NCBI RefSeq assembly: GCF_008831285.2
Contig: NC_045150.1
Location: 8,382,001-8,446,000, forward strand
Length of the DNA: 64,000 nucleotides
Origin: Nymphaea colorata
Lineage: Eukaryota; Streptophyta; Magnoliopsida; Nymphaeales; Nymphaeaceae
Direction of reading: 5' to 3'
Below, in pieces: positions 37,760 through 50,465 of this stretch. A program made the position numbers and the translations under genes. The notes beneath the pieces were generated by a model that did not search any database, had not been told where the DNA came from, and worked only from the letters and a program-made list of their open reading frames with translations. Position 1 is the stretch's first letter; each line of letters starts with the position of its first letter.

Positions 37760-39693
37760 TGTTCTGCAATTGGAGATTAAAAAGAATGTAAATATTCTGC
37801 GCCTAACTCCTTTGTTCACTGCAACTATTTGCCACCAATCACTTTCTCTCTGACCAAATTTTCCAATTTGTCAGAAAACAAATGTTCGTTTTGTTTGTTT
37901 CTATTTGAAAATTTTCGCCATTCTCAAGAATGCAACTGTGAAAAAATGAGGAAAAACGGATAGATGCTCAAGTTGTAGAGGGTCCTTACGTTGTCGTATC
38001 TGACCGCAGCTTTCCTAATATTTTATGGGCGGGTAACGGTCCATTCCAGCACAATTCAGTGTCTTTTTTTAGTTTAAGTAATGGAAATGTATTGACGGCA
38101 GGAATAGCGGTATGAGCGCCATATCGGTTTCCTCACCGAACGCATATCCATCTTACTTTTAGACTTTTTAATTAGACTTTTTAATTTCAAAAAAGTAATT
38201 TGAAAATAAAAAATGAAAACATGTATGGACTTCGTATTGGGATTGAACAATCCGGTTTAGGATTCATGTTCTCGTGGAGCAGATCTTAACCTGCACTTTG
38301 GTTTTAGATAACCAATGAACAGTTTTTTTTTTTTAAGTTTTATAAGTGTCTTCTTAATCTTAAATACAAGACTAAACTTTTTAAAATATAGTATTACAAT
38401 TTTTTTCATAATCTTAAATACCCGACTAAATTTTCAAAATATGATGTTACAATCTGCCTCTTATAAAGCACACATGTTTGCATGTGTATGACTCTCGGTT
38501 CAAATGTTAAACCGACTTTAATACCATTGTAACAACATAGTCTACTCTCATCCCGGGTCCAAGCTTTCAGTCCAGCAGATTCCAACATGACTTCCTAACA
38601 ATGTCAATTATAGCCCACAAAATATTAAAAACCATGTCAACTAATAATTTAACAACTATCTTTATAAGTCCTCTAAGATTCTACAACTTAACAATCCTTT
38701 TTATAATTTCTTTAAGATTCTTCATAATTTTAAATACATGATTAAACTTTCCAAAGTATAACATTACAACTTCATTTACCGACATCATACCTAACCAATA
38801 ACCAACTTAGAGATAGAAGATATATACTGCCAACAATAACTCATACTTTTTTTATAATAATGATCACGACGATCTTAGAAAATTTCTAAATCTTTTTGTG
38901 CTAGAACAATGGACGTGTTCATCATTATTATTTGTTAAGAGATGAGACTCTAACACTGCTTATTCGTCCGAAGATATGACTTTCGGACAGCAAAATGTTT
39001 AGGATATTCCTTTTTTATTGGCAAATTGGTTACCAAATCAACCATGTAAACCAACCTTTATGTACCTACTTCTGCAAAAAAGGTAAGTTATGAATTCATA
39101 AAATGTCAATTACGAAGAAACTGAAATATGCATGTGTGGACATGCATAGTTGCATACATTTACGAGAAAGAGAGTGTTTGTGTGGCCTTTTGAGAGGGCT
39201 AACCTTTCATAGTAAGGTCCAAGTCACCAGACTCTTTTATTTTACTACCGCACCAGAGTCCGCATCAAGTCGAGTGCGCACCGGACATGGCTGCGGCTCC
39301 GACTTACACCCGAGCCCAATTAGAATGTCATATTACTAAATTACTTATATAATATATGTTGTTTTGATATTTTCCTACCAATACAATTATTCAAGTATGT
39401 TATATACATTAATAACTAAATTTTAATAATATGCTTATTCTGTTATATATATAATAAATTAAAAAAATAATAATAATAATAAAATATCCTCACCACACCA
39501 TCGCACCTAAAGTTTTTGAGATGTGCCGCACCGGCCCCCGCACCCCGCACTATGGTGACATAGAGTAACGTATGCATGGTGTACATCATTTCAATAACCG
39601 CAGTTTGGTGACTTTATTAGTTAGATTTGAGTAGGTACTAATAGTTCATATGTATATATAATACTATGAATTGTTATATTGTAGTTATACTCC

Positions 39694-39737
<44 letters not shown>

Positions 39738-42045
39738 AGAGAGAGATCCTCTCCTCTTTTCTCCCTTGCCTTCTTAAAATGATTAAGTTAGTGTATGTTT
39801 CTCGTCAGAACGCTGCTAAGCATAGTTGGATTGTACAGAAAAATATTTTGATAGTCAATTTTGAAGAATCTTATTTTTGTCATATATATATGCCGGCAGG
39901 TCGGGTACAGACCCATACCGGTCGTATGCGGGCAAAAATTTTTGGCGTACAAAATAATTAAAAATCACCTATACAGTGGGTAGGCACCGACGCATATTGA
40001 CCAAAGCGGACTCTTAGTGAATTTTTTAAGTGCTACTGAAACCAATTTTAATAACATTGACAACTGGATCAACCAGAGCGAAACAAATCATATAGTTTAG
40101 AACGACTAAGTATGTGAATCATATATGGTTTATGGAACATTTGAACTAAATAAATAACTTGAATTGATTATAGACCATTTATAAATTAATTTACGATTTA
40201 AAAGGTCTCACGTGTAAAAGTATTTTTGTAAAAGTATAAACAAGTATTACTTTGTCTTTCAAAAGCAATTTGAAACTTAATATTAATTCGTCAATTGAGC
40301 TGACTGAACAACTGACGATCAATTCAATTATCAAATTAGCTAGTATAATCATTTTTTAAGTTAATTTTTGAAATTCTTATGGCCCGACAAGAGATGTGAC
40401 TACAGCAGTGTATATATATATATTAGAAAACTGCCAAATTATATGGAAGAGTAAAGAAACTTCATAAATAAATTTAAATAAGCATTTGGCGAAATTCGGT
40501 TTATCTTATTTTGCAAAGTTTATTTTATGGATTTTTACTTTTTACGTCTAATAATACATATATGATAAGTACTCATACAATACTCTAATATTTGTGTTCC
40601 ATTATGTTCTCTTGAAACATATTAAGTTAGTTATGAATAAAACCTTGTCAAAACGGCAGAGCATAACTGGTCAGGTTAATATTCTAGTTCAGTTCTTAAA
40701 ACTCTCATTCAAAATTATGGATAATAACATTTTACATCTAAAATTTTCATTATTTCGAATGATTAAAAAATGGTTCTGTTCCTCGTTATTATGATTCCAA
40801 CATTCTCAAGATCTTCAACATTTAGTACTTAGTAATGCAACAAATTACGGACAATCAAAAGGGAGACCTTTAAGATGGAATAAATGCTAACGACGACAAT
40901 TAATTTCATTTTTCCGACAAAGACGTGAGTTATAAGTACTTCTCTTTAGTGAAATAACTAACATATCATTGCTCAAATTTTAAATATAAAACTCCATGTG
41001 CATCGTTTATTAAAATAACCTAAAGGCACTTTATAAAATGGTAAAAGCCAAGGAGAAATAAAATAGTTCATTGTAGATGTCATTTTTAAAACATTGCAAA
41101 GCAACTTTATTAATGCATCTGGCAGTAGTATTTCTAAAAATTTTATAATATATACATATAAATAGACAAACATACCCGCAGTGAGAAATGGGTTCAACTG
41201 AAACTGATTTTCTGTTCTCCAAATGAGTTGTTTCTCACATTTTCACTTTCCAAATTTCAATTTCATAAAAAAAAAATTTGCTAACATCCGTCAACGACCC
41301 ATGTGCAATCCAATCTTCATATGTAAAATATCGAAATCAAAAAGAAGAGATTCTTCGCGACCCATGAGCAATACAATCTTCAGATGTAAAATACCCAAAT
41401 CAAGAAGAAGATCTTTCTCATGGAGGTCCGAAGTCACCCTTCATTTCTATCTTAAATGACGAACCACATTATACTTCTGGTCTTTCTAGAGCTCTTCCTC
41501 GTCCTCGTTTATCCAATAAAAAAAGATTCGGAAGAAGAAGACGAAGAAGAAGAAGAAGAAGCTCTTCCTATGCAATGCAGTAATCGACAGAAAATTTTAT
41601 ATATGAGAATGAAGATACAGAGCAGGGGGGACACTACAACAGAAACATACACAGGGATGGGAAACAGCCAAAATGAGAGTGAGACTCCATCTATAATCTC
41701 ACCGAATGATCAGGATAACTATAACCCCCTTCATCACCAAATGAACACCACCACCAATTACATGTTTGACAAGACAAGAAATTAGACAAAGTAGAAAAAA
41801 GAAACAGAAACCTCAGAAGGTGCCAGAACACCCAGGTCTTCGAAATCTCCACCTGAACATGTTGTCTCTGTTCCTAAAAAGAATTTGTCATTTAGAAAGA
41901 ATTGGGGAACAAGAATTGCAGCGCGTATGGTCTTTCTAGACCAAATGATGCGCAGTCAATTCCCCCTTAGTTTGCAGAAATGAACCTCAATCCCTTCCTG
42001 CGAGGTTTCCACAAGCTGCACTATGTTCAAACTAAAACCATCCAA
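37760..42045. other. AT-rich spacer between DOT4-like and RLP51-like genes
   Basis: No gene supported. Three diverged copies of a segment with TCTTAAATAC-GACTAAACTTT-TATTACAA lie at about 38350-38400, 38407-38455 and 38720-38772. (TA)n runs occur at 39701-39734. The stretch at 41530-41565 is a GAAGAA-rich low-complexity region, which explains the acidic open frame there. The final 250 bases probably include the 3' untranslated region of the RLP gene. Confidence 0.5.
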
Positions 42046-43524
42046 TCAAGAACACCACTTTGACAGAAGGATACAGAAGATGATCAGAAAAACTATTGAT
42101 GAGAGCCCAATTGCCACTACAAGGACTACGGTGCTGGGTCCGTGGTGATGACTGCGCTGGCCTCCGTTATCGGCTTCCGCGGTGCTGTCATCGGTTGGCG
42201 CCGCCGCCGGCGAATTCGAGGAAGAATCCGGCAAAATGGGAAGACCATTCTTGTCGCAAGGCGCTATCCCCAGCTTAACCTTTGAAGAAATAAGAGACTT
42301 ATTGTAGCACATATTTGAGTTCCCACCAATCTTGAAGACGGCGAACTTCTTAACGAAGGAAGCATTGAAGGGAAAAACACCATTGAAGTTATTGTTCTCA
42401 AGATTCACATGTGTCAGCCCTTTCATCCGAGTGAGAAACCCAGGGAGACGACCACTTAGCTGGTTGCCGCTCAGATCAAGATGTACCAATGAAGAGATAT
42501 CTGCTAGGGATGCCGGCACCGGCCCCTCCAACGAATTCTGCGCTAGGGAGAGGCTCTGCAGCTTAAGGAGGTCTCCGATTGTAGACGGGATGGATCCAGA
42601 GAACTTGTTTGAGCTCAGATTCAAGGACCTCAACTCGGTGAGTAGAGTGATGGAAATGGGGATGCTCCCATTCAGACCATTGTCGGAGAGGTCAATCTCT
42701 GAGAGTTTTGGCTGCCATTTGTCTGGCAAGACGCCAGTGAGATTAGTTCTGGTAATCTTGACAGATCTCAGATTGGTCATCCTGCTCAGGATGATTGAGG
42801 GTCCACTGGCACTGATCTTTACATCCTCGATGGTCAACTCGGTGAGGTTGGCCAGCCTGCTGAGCCACACACCAGTCAATCTATGGAGGCTGTTTATGCA
42901 GGAGAAGGATCTGAGGTTGGCGGCGAGCTCACCAGGGAACCTAACCGTATTCACCGGGCAGTTCTGGAAGCCTAGCGACTGGAGCGTGTCAAGAGTTTTC
43001 ATGGCGGTCTCAGACATCTGGATGTCATGAGAGCAGTTCCTCAGGTAGAGGGAGACAAGATGCCTGAAGGGCTTCCCAGCGTCGCAGACGGTGGCATTCC
43101 CGGGTGTGCTCGGCGAACAGGGATCAATTTTGGCCGGAAAACCGAGTGACCTCACCGCCATGAGCTGTTTAGGGTCCAGTGAGGAACTTGGAAATGTGAC
43201 AGAGGTAGGTGGTGGTTGTGATGGTGTTTCTGGAGGAGATTTGGATGGAGGAGAAGGAGGAAGCTCCGGAGCAGATACCGGGGAGGCAGCAGTCGGAGCA
43301 TTTTTTGGTGGAGAAGATGGTGGGGTGGCCACACCCTTGTGGGTGGGGGTGGAAACACTGGGGGAAGCAGATGGGGAAGGTGAAGGGGAGACATCAACTG
43401 CTGCTATGGGGCTGGGCTTACTGACTGGAGCTGAGAATGCAGGAGAGACAAAGGGTGAGAGGAGGAAGAAGATCAAGAACAGAGCTTGGGGCGCCATGGA
43501 TGAAGGACCATTTGGTGCATTCAT
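42046..43524 (-). CDS. RLP51: LRR receptor-like protein, RLP51-like
   Basis: Intronless, 492 residues. An alternative start nine codons later (43497) would put the signal peptide ([18 protein letters not shown]) at the very N-terminus. Then comes a long Pro/Ser-rich stretch (about 33-110), a Cys-bearing N-cap ([14 protein letters not shown]), and about ten leucine-rich repeats, the later ones canonical ([48 protein letters not shown]). After a spacer with paired Cys, one transmembrane helix ([20 protein letters not shown]) ends the protein with a tail of only five or so residues, so it has no kinase. This is a receptor-like protein that would need a partner kinase. Arabidopsis RLP51 (SNC2, At4g18760) has the same Pro-rich/LRR layout and acts in basal immunity. 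A CT/GA tract lies just before the ATG, in the leader. Confidence 0.88.
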   Translation of the reverse strand: MNAPNGPSSMAPQALFLIFFLLSPFVSPAFSAPVSKPSPIAAVDVSPSPSPSASPSVSTPTHKGVATPPSSPPKNAPTAASPVSAPELPPSPPSKSPPETPSQPPPTSVTFPSSSLDPKQLMAVRSLGFPAKIDPCSPSTPGNATVCDAGKPFRHLVSLYLRNCSHDIQMSETAMKTLDTLQSLGFQNCPVNTVRFPGELAANLRSFSCINSLHRLTGVWLSRLANLTELTIEDVKISASGPSIILSRMTNLRSVKITRTNLTGVLPDKWQPKLSEIDLSDNGLNGSIPISITLLTELRSLNLSSNKFSGSIPSTIGDLLKLQSLSLAQNSLEGPVPASLADISSLVHLDLSGNQLSGRLPGFLTRMKGLTHVNLENNNFNGVFPFNASFVKKFAVFKIGGNSNMCYNKSLISSKVKLGIAPCDKNGLPILPDSSSNSPAAAPTDDSTAEADNGGQRSHHHGPSTVVLVVAIGLSSIVFLIIFCILLSKWCS

Positions 43525-43529
43525 GGCAG

Positions 43530-43556
43530 ATCTCTCTCTCTCTCTCTCTCTCTCTT
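43530..43556. repeat. (GA)n tract in RLP51-like 5' leader
   Basis: Uninterrupted CT on the plus strand, GA on the coding strand, ending six bases before the start codon. GA-rich leaders are frequent in this window (also before CESA8) and could be core-promoter GAGA-type elements. Confidence 0.85.
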
Positions 43557-45409
43557 TCTGCTAGGGTTTCCAGGAAGTGAGTTGTTTTCCCTTCTTTTCT
43601 AGGAAGTGAGACTCTCTGGTTCAAGGAAGGAACTGCCCACAGTGGTGGTACAGAATTCTTATATATGAGGAAAATGAGAGTGGCCTTTGGGTAGATATTC
43701 GGATTTCGGCGCCCAATTGAACAACATCAAAAATGATAGGGACCTTGATGATTTTCTTTTCATTATTTCCTTATTCTGCCTTTGTATCAGGAAGATAAAA
43801 ATTGGTGTTGCAGGGGGGCACTTCTGTAATTGCAACCAGGGGGCCCCACGCGGTGAAAACTTTAAAAAGCGTAGCTTAGGCTTGAATTCTCAATGGAAAA
43901 TGACAGTTTTTTTTTATCTATTTTTATTCCTCCTTCCTTCTGAGAGGAGGAGATGTCCTTCTCATGCATGATTTGAAATGACAAATGTCTGTTAAGAATT
44001 AGCAAGCAAAGTCTTTTAAGATCAATTTCCAGATTGTCAACCATATTGAAGCATCATTACATCATGTATAACTTTTGAAGCCATGCATAAAAGAGGGAAA
44101 AAGTAAAAGAAAAAGCAAAAGTGGGGTATCCATGTAAAGCCATGGAGTTAAAAATGGCTAGACATGAGAAAATGAGATGAATTTCCCAGTGCAGTTCTGT
44201 TCTTTCTGCTTTTAGAAGCAAAACTTAACAAGTCTTGGACTCTAAAACACAAAGAAAAGCAACCAACTTCAATTTGCGTAAGATATAATGTTTCAATGTA
44301 GAGGACTTTCGAGTTTCGATGGATTTTCCAGCTTCCGGCCTCACCATTCTGTCCTTTTCAGCAATAACACTTGATGTTGAAGGCAATTAAGAGGAGCAGT
44401 TGGGGGTAGGCTTGTACGATGAACCAGCCGAGCTCCAGTTGGAGTTCTGCTTGAGTCTTATATTGTTCCGCTTGAGCTCAAAATGATCTTTATGAGGAGA
44501 GCTCCAGCTTTCTGATTCATTCATTTTTTAAAATGAAAAAAATAAAACACAAAAATGGTATTAAAATTCATAAAAAAAAATTACCCATATGCATAAAAGG
44601 GAAGATATGAGTGGATTCGAGTTTTAACTCAAGCTTGAGCTTCAATTCGTCCGTCAAACAAATTGAATTTACATGAGTAAATGAGTAAGTTCGAGTCCAG
44701 CCCGAGTTAGCTGAAGTGATTTTAGATCCTTAATTGAGGATGGATTCTTTTAATTCATTGTTCTCTGTTGCCAACAAAATAACTAAAATCGCAAGCTTTG
44801 GTTGAAGGGCTGCTCGGCATTGTTGAAAAAGTATCTTGTTCATATTGAGTTATCGAAAGGAAACCATCTTGAGAATCGTGTCCACTAAATTTTTGCGTTG
44901 GAAATTGGGACAGTAGAACGATCGGCAGGATAATGGATAATCACACCGTTTCTTTCGCTCCTGGACGATGACTGATTTGCTGGAATTCATGTTCTCGGTT
45001 CAAGGAAAGACAAAAGAAAGAAGAGTAATGTTCTTGAATTTGACAATTGGCAGTTGAAGATTCCTACTGAAGTGCAACTCATTCGATCAGAATATTCTTG
45101 TTAATTCTTTGGACTGTCGATGGATCATGTATTTCTCAACTGCCAAACTCCATTGACGGTGCGTTTGAATGAAGAGAACTTATAAAAAACTTTAGTTTTG
45201 TATTGAAAGCTCACAATTAGTGAGTTGGCGAAAGATTAGTTGTCTTGATTCATAGCTTTTTTTTCTTCTTTTTTTTTTTTGGCAGAAACTGAAGTTATTA
45301 AAAGACAAATTAAGATCCACCAAACCATGCCAAGCAGGAGCTTGTGAGAGTTGATCTACTGGATTCAACAACATCAGAGATTCCCTCTTAAATGATTTGA
45401 TGTAGATCA

Positions 45410-45595
45410 GTTGACAATGTGAAATGCCACTAGAAACATTCATTTTTTTGTGATGTATCACCTCTCAAATTAATTACGGGCGAAGCTGTCAGGAACTTCA
45501 GTTAACAATGTGAAAATGCCACTAGAACCACTCATTTTTCTGTTGATGTATCACTTCGTAAATTAAATACAGGCGAAACCGCCGGGGGATTTGAC
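45410..45595. repeat. 91-bp tandem duplication
   Basis: Two diverged copies with shared words GACAATGTGAAATGCCACTAGAA / AACAATGTGAAAATGCCACT, GATGTATCAC and GGGCGAAGC / AGGCGAAAC. Copy starts are near 45410 and 45501. Confidence 0.8.
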
Positions 45596-45662
45596 ATGTG
45601 TCCTAAACAACTACTAAGATGCAAATCTGAACCCGCTTTAATTGTCATATTAATTAGTTAAA

Positions 45663-46836
45663 CGGTGGCGGAGCCAGCGTCGCGTGGGGCAGGTGTGGGA
45701 ATATTTTTCAAGTCTTAGCCTTCTTCCTCCCTCTCACTCTCTTCACTATTTATTAGAAATTCATAAGAATTGAGATCTTAAATCCATAGTGTTATCATAA
45801 AAATGTCATGCATGGCCGGAGAAGTTACCGAAGGTTCTCCTTAGCTTAGTCGATTTCCATGGGGAAAAAGAGGAAATTATCCATGATAAATTTAACGGAG
45901 TGGTGGTACACAAAAAACATTTGTTTCATGCCTCATTTAATAAATCATGAGTTTAAATTAAAAAAGAAAAAGGTGAGAGAAGAAGGCCACGTTCGGAGAC
46001 AGCTAAGAATTTTCTTAAATATTGTAAATTTTTTAAATGGTCTCGCACATCTTCACCCTGTGGAGACGGCTAAGAATTTTCTTAAATATTGTAAAATTTT
46101 TAAATGGTCTCGCACATCTTCAACCTGTGGCCTATTAGAAACATGCATGTTGTCTATAATTTATTTGTCTAAACCACATTGGAAAATTATCAAGAAATGT
46201 CTTAATATTTTAAAATTTTTAATTGTCTCGCACATCTTTACCATATGGCCTACTTAGAAGAAATGCATGACATCTTTTGTCTTACCCCAATTGGAAAATT
46301 ACCTTTTCATGTACAAAATTTTTGTGAGATTCGGATTTCTTGTCGTAGATGATGTCTTACACTCTATCAGGGCAGGTACCAAACCAGTCTCCGGGTTTTG
46401 CTTGTTCTGGCTAGGCTTGCAGAAGTGAGCCACGAGACTTGCAGGAGATTATTCGTAAAACATTTAACACCGATTTTCTAAATTTGCATTTTCAATTAAT
46501 TAAAATCACTTTTTTAATATTCAATAGTATTAATGTGAAAATAAATTTGTAAATCAGGTTACACAAGCCAAATAAAAGGCCAACACTTCCAGGTCATGCT
46601 TAGCATTTTAGCTACTCGATTTAGGCTTTTTAGGCCCTGTTCGGACCATGCCTTTTTTATTGTTTTTTCTTCCTCCCAATAAGAAATTTTAAGTTAGAAG
46701 ACAGTCTCTTAAAAATTCTTTATTTTTAACTAACAATCTTAAATATTTATCCTTATATATATATATAAGTCCCCTCACCAGATTTGAGTATTTTAAATAA
46801 GTGCCCCGCCAGTCAATTTTTCTGGCTCCGCCACTA
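45663..46836. mobile_element. possible hAT-derived element with GGCGGAGCCAG ends
   Basis: The left end reads GGTGGCGGAGCCAG and the right end is its near-perfect inverse, CTGGCTCCGCCACTAG. A second shared block, TGGGGCAG against TGGCGGGGCA, lies just inside each end. GGCGGAGCCAG termini are typical of plant hAT derivatives. The flanks TAGTTAAA and TAGTTTCA would be a decayed 8-bp target duplication (6 of 8 match). The 1.2-kb interior has no transposase; it contains a 67-bp tandem repeat. Alternatively the two ends could belong to separate small elements. Confidence 0.45.
45994..46250. repeat. 67-bp tandem repeat, two good copies and a decayed third
   Basis: GGAGACAGCTAAGAATTTTC starts at 45995 and GGAGACGGCTAAGAATTTTC at 46062; each continues into TCTCGCACATCTTCA. 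A weaker third copy ends in TCTCGCACATCTTTACC at about 46230. The open frame across it (45859-46257) reflects the repeat and is not a credible gene. Confidence 0.8.
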
Positions 46837-47241
46837 GTTTCATGGATGACGCCAAGGTGTATATTGCATCTTGTGACCTTTCATCTTAAAAGATTGTTTG
46901 CCTTTAGGGGCGTGGCATGGTTTATTGGTTTGATGGGTCGGTGAAAGTCCAATCATCAGTTTGATTTTTATGGACACTACTCTTAATTATAAATAGTGCA
47001 TATACCGCATTCGAATTCATGAGTTTATCTTCCACCAAAGTTAAATTTCAAGAGCCAGATTAGCCTTAATTTTATTACGCCAGATTATGTATGCAGCTTT
47101 CCCAATCAACATCTTTCATTCAAATGATGATGAGCAAACAAAATAAGATGCTGTTTAATGGATTCGTTGGGTCCGGCCGGCAGGCCCATCAAGTGGTCTT
47201 GTCTTCCAAGATTTGTTAGATAAATAAAATAAAAACTTAAA

Positions 47242-47273
<32 letters not shown>

Positions 47274-48684
47274 ACCAACAACAACAAAATAAAACAAAAG
47301 ATATCCTGTTTACATTGATGTATCGCCTCCAGTTTCTTTCTCCATGGCATCCACCAACTCGTGGGCCTGACAAAGCCTTTGCTCCTAACCTGTGGAGTCT
47401 TGTACTTGAACGCTTCCTAACAGCAGGGCCTTCGAGGAAGAAGACAAAAAAAAAACCACCTAACCAAGCCTCTCAAACGAAATGTGTACTCTCATTTCTC
47501 TCCCTAACAATATATTAAACAGAAATATATGCAGACTCCAAGGCGTTTCTAGTCATATATTTACAGGCTGAGTGCACAAAATTCCTACATCCACAATGCA
47601 TTCTGAACCTAATTTCTTAAACCAACTCTTGTGCTAATCTTTGATCAAGGTTTTCAAATCAGCATGTAAAAGACTCCGATATGATTTTTTGTTCAGGTCC
47701 GCTTTGAGAATTGGGTAGGGAACAGAGCATCTATTAATTAGAGTGTCACGCATCTACCATTTACAATCTAAAGGAGCAATGCCTGTAAAAATTGAACTGA
47801 CAACTGGACTTTTACTGGCCCGCTAATCCAACCAGCTACACTACTCTCTTCGAAACTGATTGTACTTGGGATCGACTTATATAATGTTTTACAATATATT
47901 CGGTAGTCAACTAAATGTGAAAGTTTGATCAAAGGAGCTTAGTTCCATGAAAACTTGAAGATCAAAACAAGTTCAAACCATTTAGCTATGTTTGTCAAAG
48001 TTACTATGTCACATGCCAAACTCCACTTTTCATATATGAAAAATGAACCGCAAAGCATTCTACCAACTTAGATTAGCTGTACCCATGAGCCAACCACCTG
48101 CCTAAGGGCCCATTTCATTCAACAGAAAGCAAGCTAAGCTGGCCAAAGAGAGAGAGAGAGAGATTGTTTTACGGCGCATGTGCTAGAGGCCGCCATTTCT
48201 TTCGTGCCAAGACAAGGGATTTCATTCCATTGATTCCAATTCTTCAATCACGGTGGACGACAAAAAAATTGTTTTTAGGTTGATTTCTTGCCTAACTTCT
48301 TTCTATTGCATACAGGTGTCTGTAGGGGTATCAACGGTTCCCTATTTTTTTCAGCATCTCGTAGTATCTGATTTATTGGATGTTCACGTATTTGGATCTA
48401 ACTTCAAACGAAGAAAAGTAGATCACCATATCCAACTCTGAATTTGAATTTAATGTGTATCTAACTTTAAAATTCGTAACCGGATCCAAATGTGACTTCA
48501 AATCCACAATTGAATCTAAACGACATGATTGTATATTAACATCCAGTTTTCAAAATGTATGGATATTGGATATAGGACATTTATTTAAAACTAAATCCAA
48601 ATTCAAGTCTGAATCCAATTTAGACATTTATTTAAAGCCGGGCCTTACCGATGTCATTCTCAAAAGATGCGATTTGCTAAACGA

Positions 48685-48809
<125 letters not shown>

Positions 48810-49199
48810 GTTTAAAAGAGTTTGATTAGATCCCATTTAAATCTGATCCATTGATATCCCTAAACAACGTGCTTAGCTTATGCCACCTGAAGCACTTGAC
48901 CTTTCCTTTGGAATGGTTCCTCGGTAGGACCATATATGTTTGGCTACTGGCTACACTGCTGTCTGGACTTTGGCTGGCACTTTCAGATCTAAACATTGTG
49001 TTAGTCCCCTAGTTTCCGCGTAACTCGTTGGCCCTTCTTGTTGAGTGGATCCCAAGCACTTATAAAAATCTACCACCTTCTTGTCGAAGGCCATGTGTGC
49101 CGCAAGAGGTGGCGGGCTCCGCGAATTCTTCGCCTTGTGTGGGGAAACACTTTCACCATGTGGGAATTTGCAAGTGCTTGGGGTGATCAATTAACCCAA

Positions 49200-49650
49200 A
49201 TGTAGGGGTGAACAACCAGTCGAGCTGCTCGAACTCGTCTCATTAAAGTTCGGCTCATGAACAAGTTCGAATCATCATTTGCTTAATGAGTCGAGCTCGA
49301 GCCTTAATCGAGTCAATATATTCAAACAAGTTGACGAGTTTGTCGAGCCTTGATTAAGTTGAGCTCGAGCTCAACACGTAACAATGAATATCAATTTTAT
49401 TAAAACGAGTTTGTCAAGCTCGAGCTCAACACATAACGATGAATATCAATTCTATTCAAACTAGTTTGTCGAGCTCAAGCTCAACACATAACTGCCAAGT
49501 TGAGCTCGAGCTGCTTCTATCGAGCTATTATTGAGCTCGAACCGAGTCGAGCTCAAGGTTTCATTAGTCAAGCCGACTGAACTCGGGCTCGACTCAAGCT
49601 TGTGTTCACTGACTGAACTCGGGCTCGACTCGAGTTCACTGATGCAAGTT
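49200..49650. repeat. AGCTCGAGCT-type degenerate array with tandem units
   Basis: Dense GAGCTCGAGCTC and CGAGCTC words. Within it a 61-bp unit (AGCTCGAGCTCAACACATAA followed by GAATATCAATT) is repeated from about 49365 to 49495, and a 39-bp unit with GACTGAACTCGGGCTCGACT is repeated at 49577-49640. Similar words occur at 24420-24820, 27590-27650 and 44400-44720, so this is a dispersed family. No coding capacity. Confidence 0.7.
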
Positions 49651-50465
49651 CTGTCCTCTCTAATAGGCTATACTTATAGAAGTGTATGATTCACTGCATC
49701 AATGAAACCATGGCTCAGAGATGCAGCCTTGGTTTTTGAATTCTTGACCTCCTACAACTTGAATGTCTTAAGTTTCAAGACCTTAACCAGGTGAATGGAG
49801 CTCACTCCTGTGATAGAATTGCTACATTACCAAAACAAAGATGCTCAAGCAATTAGGAAGGATCAGGTTTGAGCTAAACGTAGCATAAGTAATGACTGGA
49901 TCAAACTTATCAATTACAATGACTGGGCTTCTTCATCACAAGGTCTCTACCCGATACTGCTGTGTTGCTGTCAACAGGCGGAGCTGCACCAAAATTGGTT
50001 AGGTCATGAATAGAGTTGCAAATGTGGTGGATATGGATCGGTTGGATCATAGGTGGTTGAGCTCAAAACATCTCATGATCTCTGACCACCGTAAGGGTGA
50101 GCCAATCCAATAATCCTCTTGGATTACAGGTGGATGCGACTCAGTGTAGTCGACGTTGGAAAACAGCATATACTGCCCTTCACTTTCAAAAGCTGGTTTG
50201 TAGTAGGATTGCAACCCAAAAAAGAGAGAGCATAAGTTTCAACATTTTTCTATATTCTTCTTGATTACCTGATCTAGGATGAATGAGGAAGCGTCACCAA
50301 GGTCATCATTGGCACACAGTGAAACAACTGAAACTAAATGAATACATTCAACATTCAAAGCCTTTTTTGTTCTCTTCTTGCACATATGCAGCTGCCAGAA
50401 AAAATGAAATAGGAAAATTGGCATTTACATATAACATAAACATCACCAGACCGCAAGATGAAATA

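Noticed and set aside
41456..41785. 109-codon frame with an acidic run
   Set aside because: The acidic run is a GAAGAA low-complexity stretch; no start context, domain or splice partner was found.
42332..43030. 232-codon plus-strand open frame
   Set aside because: It is the antisense shadow of the LRR gene; the repeats and signal peptide make sense only on the minus strand.
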